NCBI RefSeq assembly: GCF_018476905.1 | Contig: NZ_JAHCVK010000006.1 | Coordinates: forward strand, 105,590-169,589 | Direction: 5' to 3' | Length of the DNA stretch: 64,000 nt | Origin: Geomobilimonas luticola | GTDB lineage: Bacteria > Desulfobacterota > Desulfuromonadia > Geobacterales > Geobacteraceae | In this document: positions 1 to 7,786 of the stretch, one piece after another | How the letters are laid out: each line of letters starts with the position of its first letter | Position numbering within the stretch: position 1 is the stretch's first letter | Made by a program: the position numbers and the translations under genes | The notes under the pieces: model-generated | What the model was told of the DNA's origin: nothing | The model's input: only the letters and a program-made list of their open reading frames with translations | Databases searched by the model: none

Positions 1-128
1 CGCGATCCGTCAAGATTTGCCGCTTTTCAGCGTTCACTTTGCAACAAATGCCACGCCAAGGACTGAGAACGCGATGGCCGCCACCAGCCAGAATTTCCAA
101 CGTACATCCAGAGTCAGGGGAAAACAAA

Positions 129-155
129 GGGGACAGGCAATTCGTGCCTGTCCCC
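129..155 (-). terminator. Terminator hairpin after bacterioferritin
   Basis: An 11-bp perfect stem (129-139 with 145-155) and a 5-nt loop lie 27 nt past the bacterioferritin stop. On the minus strand the stem is followed by TTTGTTTT. The G4ACAGGCA arm resembles short dispersed palindromes found elsewhere in the window, so it may also be a repeat-family member. Confidence 0.7.
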
Positions 156-181
156 CGGTATTTCCCCGTTGCAGAGACCTG

Positions 182-649
182 TCAGTCTATCTGTTCCACC
201 AGGTAGTTCTGGACCCCCATCTGCTTGATCTGGTCCAACTGGGCCTCGATCAGATCGATATGATCTTCTTCCTCCTTGAGAATCGACTCGAGCAGTTTGC
301 GCGTGCCGTTGTCCCCGACTTCTCCCGCCAGCCGGATGCTTTCGTTATATCCCTTTATGGCTGACTCTTCGGCACTGTGGTCGTTCGCGTGCATCTTCGC
401 AACCTCGGTGCCGATATGGACCTTGTTCAGGTTGGTGACGATCGGTATTCCCTCGAGGAAGAGGATGCGCGCGATGAGCTTCTCGGCATGCTTCATCTCA
501 TCGATGGACCGCTTGCGGATCATGCCATGCAGCCGCTCGTATCCCCAGTTTTCGCACATCTCCCCATGGACGAAATACTGGTTGACGGCGGTCAATTCCT
601 CGGCCAGCCGCGCGTTCAGGTGCTCGATGACCTTCTCGTTTCCTTTCAT
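182..649 (-). CDS. bfr: Bacterioferritin
   Basis: Iron-storage 24-mer subunit that oxidises Fe(II) at a di-iron site and mineralises it in the protein shell, with heme b between subunit pairs. The 155-residue protein has every ferroxidase ligand at the classical position: E18, E51, H54, E94, E127 and H130. The expected heme ligand is M52. The ATG at 649 is chosen over an upstream in-frame start because GGAGG sits 7 nt before it and the length then equals the family norm. It stands alone, with its own candidate promoter (695-723) and terminator (129-155). In an iron-respiring organism it would buffer cytoplasmic Fe(II). Confidence 0.96.
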   Translation of the reverse strand: MKGNEKVIEHLNARLAEELTAVNQYFVHGEMCENWGYERLHGMIRKRSIDEMKHAEKLIARILFLEGIPIVTNLNKVHIGTEVAKMHANDHSAEESAIKGYNESIRLAGEVGDNGTRKLLESILKEEEDHIDLIEAQLDQIKQMGVQNYLVEQID

Positions 650-694
650 GAAAGACCTCCCTTTGTTCAATGCGTTACAGCCGTGAATGGGGCC

Positions 695-723
695 ATTCTC
701 GCCAGCATGTTCTGGTTCATCAA
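695..723 (-). promoter_or_regulatory. Candidate sigma70 promoter of bfr
   Basis: On the minus strand, TTGATG (718-723) and GAGAAT (695-700) are separated by 17 nt, about 45 nt upstream of the bfr start. Each box matches consensus at four of six positions, so this is a moderate call. No convincing Fur box was seen. Confidence 0.4.
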
Positions 724-808
724 GTGAAACAGACTATCGGGAAAGGTCAAGGGGAAGATGCCGTGTGGTCAGCTCATGTTTTGGTAAAAGGTATTTCATG
801 TGCGTGAG

Positions 809-838
809 TTGACTTTGCGCGGATTTCTCGGCTATAGT
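809..838 (+). promoter_or_regulatory. Sigma70-like promoter pointing into the brnA 3' end
   Basis: TTGACT (809-814) and TATAGT (833-838) are separated by 18 nt, five of six consensus matches in each box. It reads toward the small open frame at 866 and, beyond that, antisense to brnA. It is the clearest signal in the 318-nt gap between bfr and brnA. Confidence 0.5.
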
Positions 839-865
839 TGCCGGGATGAAGGAGGGCGTCACTTC

Positions 866-1093
866 ATGAACCATCACATAACCAGGAAGATGCACCGGCC
901 AAAAGCCGCCGGTGATCTCCCGGGCCGTTGGGCAAAGGAAGGAAGAATAAAAAAGGAAGAAAAAGACTCAGGACTGATTCTGAGGATGATCCTTCAGCCA
1001 TTCCCGGAGAGCATTGTTTATTCTGGTCTGCCATCCTTTACCTGTAGCCTTGAAAGCTGCAAGAACATCAACGTCAAACCGGATTGTCTGTGA
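866..1093 (+). CDS. Possible small protein, antisense to brnA at its 3' half
   Basis: A 75-residue frame preceded by GGAGG (851-855, 10 nt before the ATG) and by a good promoter at 809-838. The first third is basic (Lys and Arg rich). No family is recognised. From 968 onward it runs antisense to the brnA 3' end, so the latter part may be a shadow and the transcript may matter more than the peptide. It could be a real short gene, a decayed gene start, or a regulatory antisense RNA of the toxin-antitoxin pair. Confidence 0.25.
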   Translation: MNHHITRKMHRPKAAGDLPGRWAKEGRIKKEEKDSGLILRMILQPFPESIVYSGLPSFTCSLESCKNINVKPDCL

Positions 1094-1240
1094 CTCTTTG
1101 GTCTTCCCGGCCGGACGGCCACGACGGACGACTTTAGCACCTTCCATAAGATCTGCTTTTTCGAACCATTCTTCGGTGAGTTCCGGAGCATCGTCCGGAT
1201 CAACGAAGGTATGTTTTGTACCGGCTAATTTCGCGGTCAT
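968..1240 (-). CDS. brnA: BrnA-family antitoxin
   Basis: Ninety-residue antitoxin of a type II toxin-antitoxin pair; in this family it binds the BrnT toxin and represses its own promoter. The C-terminal half carries the BrnA ribbon-helix-helix signature: TIRFDVDVLAAFKATGKGWQ followed by R-I-N-x-A-L-R-E-W. The N-terminal half is acidic (DPDDAPELTEEWF), the usual toxin-binding part. The ATG at 1240 lies 41 nt inside the end of brnT, so translation is probably coupled. A promoter at 809-838 reads toward its 3' end from the opposite strand. Confidence 0.88.
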   Translation of the reverse strand: MTAKLAGTKHTFVDPDDAPELTEEWFEKADLMEGAKVVRRGRPAGKTKESQTIRFDVDVLAAFKATGKGWQTRINNALREWLKDHPQNQS

Positions 1241-1472
1241 TGGCGTACCTCATTGAAATTATACGTCGAGCCTCATTTCTTGGAGTCCAGACTAAGACCA
1301 CTATCCGGTCATCAAGAGTGCCGACGGTTATGAAACGATCTTCTCCATAATCAAAACGATCATCGGGTGCGGTAAAATGAAGACCCTGAAAAACCTTTCC
1401 AGAATCAGCAAAATCAAGGCCCCGCTCCAACAGCGTCTTTTCCCTTTTAGCGGTGTCGAACTCGATGATCAT
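1200..1472 (-). CDS. brnT: BrnT-family ribonuclease toxin
   Basis: Ninety-residue RelE-fold RNase toxin, the first gene of the brnT-brnA pair. It shows the family pattern: an EFDTAKREKTLLERGLDF start, then GEDRFITVG, then RRIISMRYANDRE with the conserved basic C-terminus. A longer in-frame start at 1532 exists, but the ATG at 1472 matches the family N-terminus. No ribosome-binding site precedes this ATG. The promoter boxes at 1479-1507 place transcription initiation at or next to the ATG, so the message may be leaderless. Confidence 0.88.
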   Translation of the reverse strand: MIIEFDTAKREKTLLERGLDFADSGKVFQGLHFTAPDDRFDYGEDRFITVGTLDDRIVVLVWTPRNEARRIISMRYANDREISRYKTYLR

Positions 1473-1478
1473 GGAATA

Positions 1479-1507
1479 AATGTAACAACTAAAATTATTG
1501 GAGTCAA
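1479..1507 (-). promoter_or_regulatory. brnTA promoter (probably leaderless)
   Basis: On the minus strand TTGACT (1502-1507) is followed after 17 nt by TACATT (1479-1484). The A of the brnT ATG (1472) is the seventh base after the -10 box, so the predicted +1 coincides with the start codon. The spacer is AT-rich and would suit BrnA autorepression, which is known for the family. Confidence 0.6.
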
Positions 1508-1591
1508 TCGATAATTCCCAAAAGACGCCCAACTAGACGGGCAGAGACGGACGGCTTCGCCGCCGCTCACCCTGAAGGCGTTATCTTTCAT

Positions 1592-1963
1592 CTACCACGT
1601 CTGAGTTACCGAATCGGGCGTAACAGCCAGTGTGGCACGCAACCAGTCGAATTTCGACTTCAGCAGATCGAAATCCGGTCCGGACGTGATGAACGCGGCC
1701 TTCCCCTTGATGAGGAAGCCGGCACCCGGACCGTGCAGCCCTTGCACTTTGCTGCTTCCCAGGGTAATCAGCACCTCGGGGTTGTAGGTAACGTTCGCCT
1801 CGGTGCGATGCATGTAACCGGCAGGGATCAGCAGGCGGCCATCGGCGGAGATCCGGATGTAACTGTTCCACGTGTTGACCAAGTGGGGCCCATCCTGGCC
1901 CAGAGTGGCGATGGCGACTATACCGTCCTGTTTGAGTATTTCCAGCAGTTTTTCGGGAATCAT
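1592..1963 (-). CDS. Pyridoxamine 5'-phosphate oxidase-like flavin-binding protein
   Basis: A 123-residue split-barrel flavoprotein of the PNPOx-like superfamily. The early strand IVAIATLGQDGPHLVNTWNS and the later YNPEVLITLGSSK are typical of small single-domain members that bind FMN or a related cofactor. It is too short to be classical PdxH. AAGGAGG precedes the ATG at good spacing. It is divergent from a MocR-type regulator with only 44 nt between start codons, which suggests it is that regulator's target. The substrate cannot be read from sequence. Confidence 0.8.
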   Translation of the reverse strand: MIPEKLLEILKQDGIVAIATLGQDGPHLVNTWNSYIRISADGRLLIPAGYMHRTEANVTYNPEVLITLGSSKVQGLHGPGAGFLIKGKAAFITSGPDFDLLKSKFDWLRATLAVTPDSVTQTW

Positions 1964-2007
1964 GGGTACTACCTCCTTAATGTGTGTGTCATGACGGGAA
2001 CCAGCCT

Positions 2008-3411
2008 GTGTTTATTCTGAATAGTAACGATACTGCTCCATTATACAAGCAACTCTATAACCAGATCCGCGAGCATGTGCTGTCGGGGAAGCTCCCCGCG
2101 AATTCCAGACTTCCGTCCGTCAGGGATCTGGCCGCCGAACTTTCGACCAGCCGCAACACGGTCGAAGGGGCCTACCAGGAGCTGCATGCGGAAGGCTATA
2201 TCTACAGCAGGGAGCGGAGCGGCTATTTCGTGTCGGTGCTCGACCACGATGTGGCGCCGCTGTCACTGTCCCCGAAGCCTCGCACGCCGGGCACCCTCCC
2301 CCAGCCTTCGCCAGGCTACACCTGCGACTTCCACCCTGCCCGGCTCGATCCGGCCAGCTTTCCCACGGCGCTGTGGCGCGCATGTTTCCTGGAGTGCCTG
2401 CGGGAGAGTTCCCGCGAGCTTACCCAGTACGGCGATCCCCAGGGGGATTGGGAATTGCGCAGCACCATTCGACAGTACCTGGAGCGCTCGCGCGGCGTGA
2501 TCTGCGAGCCGGACCAGATCGTGGTCTGCGCCGGACTGCAGCAGAGTCTGGACATGGTCGCCCACCTGGTTAAGGGGAACCATTCATCGGTGGCGGTGGA
2601 GAATCCCGGGTACCACCTCCCCCGGGCGGTCTTCCGGAACAATTCCTTCGACATCGTCCCTATCAATGTGGCGTCGGGCGGGATCGACCTGGAGATGCTC
2701 ACGTCCAGCGGCAGCACCATCGTGTATGTCACTCCATCGCACCAGCTCCCCCTGGGGTGGGTGATGCCCATTGCCAACCGGCTGAAACTGATCGAGTGGG
2801 CGGCATCGGGAGGTAACCTGATCCTGGAAGACGACTACGACAGCGAGCTCCGCTACCACGGAAAGCCGATCCCTTCCCTGCAGGGGTTGCGACCGGACGG
2901 GAACATCGTCTACCTGGGGACGTTTTCCAAGATACTCTCCCCGGCGCTGCGCCTGAGCTACCTGGTGCTCCCCCGCCCGCTGCTCGCCGCGTACCACGGG
3001 GTGTACCGGTATTATTTTTCCACCGTCCCGTTGCTGGAACAGAGAACCATGGCAAAATTCATGGAACAGGGACACTGGATGCGGCACGTCCGGCGGATGC
3101 GCATCCTCTACCAGAAGAAGCACGATACCCTGCTCCGGGCCATCGCCCATCATTTCGGCAGCAGGGCTACCGTCATCGGCCAGGGGGCCGGGCTCCACGT
3201 GGTCCTGCAGCTGCACGAAGGACATGCCGGGGAAGCAGTGATCATCAAGCGGGCCGAACGAGAGGGAATCCGCCTGTTTCCGTTCAGCGCCACCTGCGCC
3301 ACGGACGAACCGGCCTCGACGAACCTTCTGCTCGGCTTCGGCGGGATGGCCGCTGCCGAGATAGAGCGGGGTATCGGTCTCCTCTCCCGGCTCTGCTTTT
3401 TGGAACCGTAA
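2008..3411 (+). CDS. MocR/PdxR-type GntR regulator with aminotransferase domain
   Basis: Transcription factor of about 467 residues. An N-terminal GntR winged helix (LPSVRDLAAELSTSRNTVEG, about residues 35-55) precedes a fold-type I aminotransferase domain. The PLP lysine is expected in GTFSKILSPALRLSY (about residue 310), with EDDYDSELRY upstream. In MocR proteins the aminotransferase part senses PLP or an amino-acid adduct rather than catalysing. The GTG at 2008 is preferred over an upstream in-frame GTG because MFIL...APLYKQLY is the usual family start. The flavin-oxidase-like gene starts 44 nt away in the opposite direction, making vitamin B6 control plausible but not proven. Confidence 0.9.
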   Translation: MFILNSNDTAPLYKQLYNQIREHVLSGKLPANSRLPSVRDLAAELSTSRNTVEGAYQELHAEGYIYSRERSGYFVSVLDHDVAPLSLSPKPRTPGTLPQPSPGYTCDFHPARLDPASFPTALWRACFLECLRESSRELTQYGDPQGDWELRSTIRQYLERSRGVICEPDQIVVCAGLQQSLDMVAHLVKGNHSSVAVENPGYHLPRAVFRNNSFDIVPINVASGGIDLEMLTSSGSTIVYVTPSHQLPLGWVMPIANRLKLIEWAASGGNLILEDDYDSELRYHGKPIPSLQGLRPDGNIVYLGTFSKILSPALRLSYLVLPRPLLAAYHGVYRYYFSTVPLLEQRTMAKFMEQGHWMRHVRRMRILYQKKHDTLLRAIAHHFGSRATVIGQGAGLHVVLQLHEGHAGEAVIIKRAEREGIRLFPFSATCATDEPASTNLLLGFGGMAAAEIERGIGLLSRLCFLEP

Positions 3412-3512
3412 GCTGAATACAGAATAGTACATCAGTGCCCTTGTTAACAGGTGCAGGTTTGAATAAATTTTTGGGGGCAGCTCGTCAAGCGAAGCAAACG
3501 GAGGTACTCGAC

Positions 3513-3818
3513 GTGTGCAGGAACATCAAAACGCTGTACAACTTCGCGCCACCGGCGACTGACGATGAGATTCACGCGGCGGCGTTGCAGTACGTGCGAA
3601 AGATCAGCGGTTTTGCCGCGCCTTCCGCTGCGAACGAGGCGGCGTTCAATCGTGCGGTGAGAGAGGTCGAAACGGCCTCCTCCCGGTTACTCGGCTCGCT
3701 CGTGACCACGGCCCCTCCCAAAAACCGCGCTGTCGAAGCCGCCAAAGCACGTTCGAGAGCGGAACGGAGGTTCGGCCCAACCGGAACGGTGGAGGGTGAC
3801 CCCGGACACCACCGTTGA
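3513..3818 (+). CDS. DUF2277 family protein
   Basis: A 101-residue conserved protein of unknown function. The GTG start at 3513 gives the hallmark N-terminus (M)CRNIKTLYNFAPPATDDEI, followed by AAALQYVRKISGF and SLVTTAPPKNRAVEA, as in DUF2277. GGAGG lies 8 nt before this GTG; an upstream in-frame start at 3435 adds a tail not typical of the family. It is soluble, with no signal peptide. It ends 13 nt before the likely start of the downstream methyltransferase-like gene, so the two are probably cotranscribed. Confidence 0.9.
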   Translation: MCRNIKTLYNFAPPATDDEIHAAALQYVRKISGFAAPSAANEAAFNRAVREVETASSRLLGSLVTTAPPKNRAVEAAKARSRAERRFGPTGTVEGDPGHHR

Positions 3819-3831
3819 GCAGGTACACTAC

Positions 3832-4791
3832 ATGCCCCCTACCCCTTTTGCGAAATTTCTCGAGAGCTCTCCCTGCATCCTCGGCGAAGGGGCGGTCATC
3901 GAGCGCCTTCGCCGCAACGGCGACCTGGAACTCGACCCGTTCCTGGTCAACTCGGCCTTTATCTATGACGACAGGAAACGGGCGGCGCAAGAGGCCATCT
4001 GCCGGCAGTACCTGGAGATAGGGCGCGCGGCCGGCCTGCCGCTCCTGGTTTCCACACCAACCTGGCGGGCAAGCCGGGAGCGGATCGAAGCGGCCGGTTA
4101 TGCCGGCGTCGACGTGAACGGCGACAACGTCAGGTTTCTCGATGCGCTCCGGAAAAGCTGCGGAGGGTACGCGGATAACGTCGTCATCTGCGGCCTGATG
4201 AGCTGTCGCGGGGATGCCTACCGTCCTGCCGAGGCCCTGGCCGTTGACGAGGCGCGGGAGTTCCACGCCTGGCAGGCCGGGAAACTGGCCGCCGCCGGGG
4301 TCGATTTTCTCCTCGCCGCCACCCTTCCGGCGTTGAGCGAGGCGACCGGCCTGGCTGTGGCCCTTGCCGCCACCGGCCAACCGTACGTTCTCAGCTTCGT
4401 TGTCCGCCCGGAAGGGACGCTGTTGGACGGTACGCCGCTGAAGGATGCCATCGCCGCCATCGATGCCGCGGTGACGCCACCTCCGCTGGCCTATATGATC
4501 AACTGCACCCATGCCTCGTTTGCCAGGTCTGCGCTGCTGCACGAAACCCATTCCTCAGCCTTGGTCCGGCAACGGATTGTCGGCCTGCTGGCCAATACCG
4601 CCGCGCTGAGCCCCGAGGATCTGAACGACAGCGCCAGCCTGGTGGAGGAAGACCCGGATGTCTTCGCCCGGTCCGTCGCCGGTCTGCGCCGTGAACTGGC
4701 CTTGAAGATTCTTGGCGGCTGCTGCGGGACCGACGACCGGCATATCCGCTCGCTGGCCGCCCGGCTTGCAACGGAAACCCGATGGGGATAA
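3832..4791 (+). CDS. Homocysteine S-methyltransferase family protein
   Basis: Stand-alone zinc thiol-methyltransferase barrel of 319 residues, without cobalamin or folate domains. The zinc ligands expected in the family are present: Cys in YMINCTH (about residue 222) and the Cys pair in GGCCGTD near the C-terminus. Such enzymes move a methyl group from S-methylmethionine or a similar donor to homocysteine, but the donor here is unknown. The ATG at 3832 is preferred; a GTG at 3796 would overlap the DUF2277 gene by 23 nt and lacks a usable ribosome site. Sequence similarity to MmuM appears loose, so the exact thiol acceptor is uncertain. Confidence 0.82.
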   Translation: MPPTPFAKFLESSPCILGEGAVIERLRRNGDLELDPFLVNSAFIYDDRKRAAQEAICRQYLEIGRAAGLPLLVSTPTWRASRERIEAAGYAGVDVNGDNVRFLDALRKSCGGYADNVVICGLMSCRGDAYRPAEALAVDEAREFHAWQAGKLAAAGVDFLLAATLPALSEATGLAVALAATGQPYVLSFVVRPEGTLLDGTPLKDAIAAIDAAVTPPPLAYMINCTHASFARSALLHETHSSALVRQRIVGLLANTAALSPEDLNDSASLVEEDPDVFARSVAGLRRELALKILGGCCGTDDRHIRSLAARLATETRWG

Positions 4792-4829
4792 ACTTACCGC
4801 TCCAACCAGAATGAAGCAGAGGGGTGAAC

Positions 4830-5264
4830 ATGAAAAAGGTGCCCGCAATGGTCGCCATGGTGCTTCTTTCGTCAGGCAGCGTGCTGGCTGGCGACGGGTA
4901 TGACCGGTGCGTCAAAGAAGAGAAGGCGTTACGCGCGGAAGTTGTCGACAGTTGCAGCGGTATGCGGTATCTTTTCAATCCGAGCGGGTGCTTTGCCGCC
5001 CGGAAGGCCGTGAAGGTATACGACAACGACCGGTGCAGGAAGATCGGCGAGGAGGAGAAGGTCGTCACCCCCTCCCCACCCGCGGCCGCGCCGGAGAAGG
5101 ACATCGGTGAGGGTGCCGTTCCGGCGCAGCGGGAGAGCACGCCCGCCGTTCCCCGTCAGGAGTCCGACGTGGAGCGGCTTAAATCAGAAAACGCCCTGCT
5201 GAAAGCTGAAATAGCCCGGCTCAAGGCTGAGATCGCCCAACTCAAGAGCTGCACCGACCGATGA
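4830..5264 (+). CDS. Secreted small protein with C-terminal coiled coil
   Basis: Not a recognised family. About 144 residues: a signal peptide (MKKVPAMVAMVLLSSGSVLAG), a Cys-containing globular part with four cysteines (about residues 29-70), a Pro/Ala-rich linker, and a C-terminal heptad stretch (LKSENALLKAEIARLKAEIA) that should form a coiled coil ending near a last Cys. AGAGGGG precedes the ATG at 4830. It sits 28 nt before pfkA and may be cotranscribed with it. The paired cysteines suggest disulfides in the periplasm. Confidence 0.7.
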   Translation: MKKVPAMVAMVLLSSGSVLAGDGYDRCVKEEKALRAEVVDSCSGMRYLFNPSGCFAARKAVKVYDNDRCRKIGEEEKVVTPSPPAAAPEKDIGEGAVPAQRESTPAVPRQESDVERLKSENALLKAEIARLKAEIAQLKSCTDR

Positions 5265-5292
5265 CGGCGGAGCAGTTACATCCGGAGGCACC

Positions 5293-6252
5293 ATGAAAAA
5301 GATCGGCATATTGTCCAGCGGCGGCGACTGTTCCGGCATGAACGCCACCATCCGGAGCGCGGTCCGCACGGCCCTCCGGATGAACATGGAAATCGTCGGT
5401 TTCCGCAAGGGGTACCTGGGACTCATGAAGGGGGACTGCTTCACCCTCGACTCCAAGGTGGTTTCCGGTATCCTTCACCGGGGGGGGACGTTTCTCCAGT
5501 CGGCACGCTCCCCGGAATTCCGCACGCCGGAGGGGCAGCAGAAGGCACTCGCCATGCTGAAGGAACTGGGGGTGGAAGGACTCGTGGTTCTGGGGGGAGA
5601 CGGGTCGCTGTCCGGCGCGCTGGCTCTCCACCGTCTCGGTTTTCCGGTGATCGGCATCCCGTGCAGCATCGACAACGACATACCCTTCACCGACATGGCG
5701 CTCGGGGTGGATACGGCACTGAACAACATCATCTACGCGGTGGACTGCATCAAGGATACCGCCAGTTCCCACGCCCGCGCCTTCGTCATCGAGGTGATGG
5801 GGCGCAATTCCGGCTACCTCGCCAGCGTCAGCGCCATCGCCACCGGCGCCGAATTCGCCCTGGTGCCGGAGCGGGAGTTCGACCTGGCCGAGATCTGCCA
5901 GCAGCTCCGGGCCCGGTACGAAGAAGGGCGGGATAACGCCATCATCATCCTCGCCGAAGGGGTGGGGAACGGCCAGACCATCGCCGACTCCATCAAAGAC
6001 GCCATCGGCTTCGAGACCCGCGTCACGGTACTGGGCCACTACCAGCGCGGCGGGGCGCCGACCGTCTTCGACCGGCTCCTGGGAAGCCGCTTCGGCAAAA
6101 AGGCGGTGGAGTTGTTGATTTCGGGGCAGCAGGGGCTGATGGTGGGACTTTCCTGCAACGCCATCCTCGCCACCCCCCTCGCCGATGTGATCAAGGGGGA
6201 AAAACGACCCCAGGACGAGGTTCTCAGGCTGGCGGAGGTGCTGGGAATCTGA
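5293..6252 (+). CDS. pfkA: 6-phosphofructokinase
   Basis: Glycolytic kinase, fructose 6-phosphate to fructose 1,6-bisphosphate, 319 residues as usual for bacterial PfkA. GGDGS at 101-105 carries Gly104, the mark of ATP rather than pyrophosphate use. D127 and D129 in the SIDND loop and the MGR motif (169-171) are intact. The phosphate loop reads GGDCSGMN and the substrate loop PCSIDND instead of the usual GGDAPGMN and PGTIDND, so residue 124 is Cys rather than Gly (ATP type) or Lys (PPi type). The ATG follows GGAGG. A strong terminator follows at 6279-6307. Confidence 0.94.
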   Translation: MKKIGILSSGGDCSGMNATIRSAVRTALRMNMEIVGFRKGYLGLMKGDCFTLDSKVVSGILHRGGTFLQSARSPEFRTPEGQQKALAMLKELGVEGLVVLGGDGSLSGALALHRLGFPVIGIPCSIDNDIPFTDMALGVDTALNNIIYAVDCIKDTASSHARAFVIEVMGRNSGYLASVSAIATGAEFALVPEREFDLAEICQQLRARYEEGRDNAIIILAEGVGNGQTIADSIKDAIGFETRVTVLGHYQRGGAPTVFDRLLGSRFGKKAVELLISGQQGLMVGLSCNAILATPLADVIKGEKRPQDEVLRLAEVLGI

Positions 6253-6278
6253 ATGGCACGAAGAGAGGGGAAACGGAG

Positions 6279-6307
6279 CCGGGCGGTGAAAAACGCCCGG
6301 TTTTTTT
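6279..6307 (+). terminator. Rho-independent terminator of pfkA
   Basis: Seven-bp GC stem CCGGGCG/CGCCCGG (6279-6285, 6294-6300), 8-nt loop, then seven T. It serves the plus strand only; the minus side has no T run. Confidence 0.9.
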
Positions 6308-6338
6308 GCGTCGAGAAGGAAATACTGTTGAGAAGATG

Positions 6339-6965
6339 CTAGCCGAGCAGTTCCAGGATCTCCTCGTGCCGGCCGATCCGGGCAAAGGCAGGGAGATTGG
6401 CCTTGTAGGCGATGAACGGGACGCCGGCAGCCTGGGCTGACTGGCGGTCAACGTCGGAATCGCCGACGAAGAGCGCCTCGGCGGGGGCGATGCCGTAATG
6501 GTCAATGACGCGCAGGAGCGGTTCCGGGTGGGGTTTGGGATTGGCCACCTTGCTGGCGGTCATGACACAGCCGAAGTAGCGGGCAAGGCCGAAGGATTCC
6601 AGCACCAGGTCCATGGACGTGGAGCGGTTGGTGCAAACGGCAAGTCCATAGCGTGGTGCGAGCGCGTCCAGAGTTTCCCGGAACCCCTCTTCCATCCGCA
6701 TGTACGGCACCAGGTCCCGGTAGTCGATGGCGGCGGCAGCGCGGACCGCCTCGTTGAAGAGCGCCTCGTCGAGGAAAAAGTAGCGGAGGACTTCGCGGTT
6801 GGCGTAGGTGTGGAGCACCCGCATCTGCTCCCCGTCGCGGCGGTCCAGTGGGGGAAGCCCCATGAGCGACATGATCCGGTCGTAGAAGGCCAGGTTCGCC
6901 TCGAAGGAGTCGAACATCACCCCGTCGCAATCGTAGATTACCGTCTTATAGCCGTTACCTTTCAC
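6339..6965 (-). CDS. HAD-superfamily hydrolase (phosphoglycolate phosphatase-like)
   Basis: A 208-residue phosphatase of the HAD superfamily with a C1 cap. Motif I is YDCDGVMFDS (nucleophile Asp12, acid Asp14), motif II the Thr in CTNRS (about 113), motif III the Lys in NPKPHPEP (about 143), motif IV GDSDVD (about 169). Layout matches Gph/PGP-type enzymes, but the substrate is not set by sequence. Its ATG overlaps the stop of the HNH gene by 4 nt (ATGA), so the two are translationally coupled. Confidence 0.87.
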   Translation of the reverse strand: MKGNGYKTVIYDCDGVMFDSFEANLAFYDRIMSLMGLPPLDRRDGEQMRVLHTYANREVLRYFFLDEALFNEAVRAAAAIDYRDLVPYMRMEEGFRETLDALAPRYGLAVCTNRSTSMDLVLESFGLARYFGCVMTASKVANPKPHPEPLLRVIDHYGIAPAEALFVGDSDVDRQSAQAAGVPFIAYKANLPAFARIGRHEEILELLG

Positions 6966-7261
6966 TCTTCACCTTTCACGGTTTTCAGATACTCATCCCA
7001 CTCCAAGGGGAGCAGGTGCTTCTTCCGGTTGTTGCACTCCTTGCAGGCCGGCACCACGTTCCCCCGGGTGCTCTTGCCGCCGCGGATCACCGGCACGATG
7101 TGGTCCATGGAGAGCTCGGACGGCGGAAACGTCCCCCCGCACCAGTGGCAGACCCCCTTCGCCAGCCGGTTCTTCCACCACGGGGACGCGCGCAGTTCGC
7201 GGGCCTTCTCCCGCTCCCGCTTTATCTCCTGCTCAGAGACTTCGATGATGAAATAGGTCAT
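6962..7261 (-). CDS. HNH endonuclease
   Basis: Ninety-nine residues from the ATG at 7261. The core is a typical Cys4 zinc-bound HNH fold: C38xxC41, DH at 53-54 (catalytic His54), and C73xxCN with Asn77. The N-terminal 30 residues are a charged helix. Upstream in-frame starts exist, but the sequence MTYFIIEVSEQE fits a native N-terminus. It is a small stand-alone nuclease with no intron, phage or restriction genes nearby, and is coupled by a 4-nt overlap to the HAD gene. DNA nicking or repair is possible; the role is unknown. Confidence 0.87.
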   Translation of the reverse strand: MTYFIIEVSEQEIKREREKARELRASPWWKNRLAKGVCHWCGGTFPPSELSMDHIVPVIRGGKSTRGNVVPACKECNNRKKHLLPLEWDEYLKTVKGEE

Positions 7262-7333
7262 ATGAAATCCGTAATCAGGGATCGGTGATCGGTAAACATC
7301 TCTCATCAACCTACGCCAAACTCTGGGACCCCC

Positions 7334-7786
7334 CTAATCCCCGGGCCCCGGGCCCCGTCGGTAAGTCTCAATCGCCTTGCGGGCCAGTTCGTCGCACCGC
7401 TCGTTCTCCAGATGGCCGTTGTGACCGCGCACCCAGACCCAGTGGATTTTGTGCGTGGCGGCCAGTGCCTGCAACCGCTCCCACAGGTCCCGATTGAGCA
7501 CCGGTTCCTTCTTGCTGTTGACCCACCCCTTTTTGACCCAGCCGGCAAGCCATTCGGTCATCCCCTTGACCAGGTACTGGGAATCGGTGGTGACAAACAC
7601 CTCGCAGGGGCGCTTGAGCGCTTCCAGCGCGGCGATGGCGGCGGTCATCTCCATCCGGTTGTTGGTGGTCTCCCCCTCCGCCCCGGACAGCTCCTTCACC
7701 GTATCGCCGTAGCGCAGGATGCTTCCCCACCCCCCTACCCCCGGATTGCCGCTGCAGGCACCGTCGCTGAATATCTCAACTTTCAT
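7334..7786 (-). CDS. rnhA: Ribonuclease HI
   Basis: Cleaves RNA in RNA-DNA hybrids (R-loops, replication primers). The 150-residue protein has the full catalytic set at standard positions: D8, E46, D68 and D132, plus H122 in the GHNGH loop, and the [10 protein letters not shown] signature. The start overlaps the end of the acyltransferase gene by 11 nt. Downstream lies a GC-rich spacer with a CCCGGGCCCCGGG palindrome, then the HNH gene. Confidence 0.96.
   Translation of the reverse strand: MKVEIFSDGACSGNPGVGGWGSILRYGDTVKELSGAEGETTNNRMEMTAAIAALEALKRPCEVFVTTDSQYLVKGMTEWLAGWVKKGWVNSKKEPVLNRDLWERLQALAATHKIHWVWVRGHNGHLENERCDELARKAIETYRRGPGPGD

Noticed and set aside
34..128. Minus-strand frame ending in a hydrophobic helix (FWLVAAIAFSVLGVAFVAK)
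   Set aside because: It has no start with ribosome site and runs through the bfr terminator; it is probably chance or a fragment cut by the window edge.
7322..7360. CCCGGGCCCCGGGCCCC tract as a regulatory element
   Set aside because: It is a short GC-rich overlap region at the rnhA end without further structure or conservation that I can judge.
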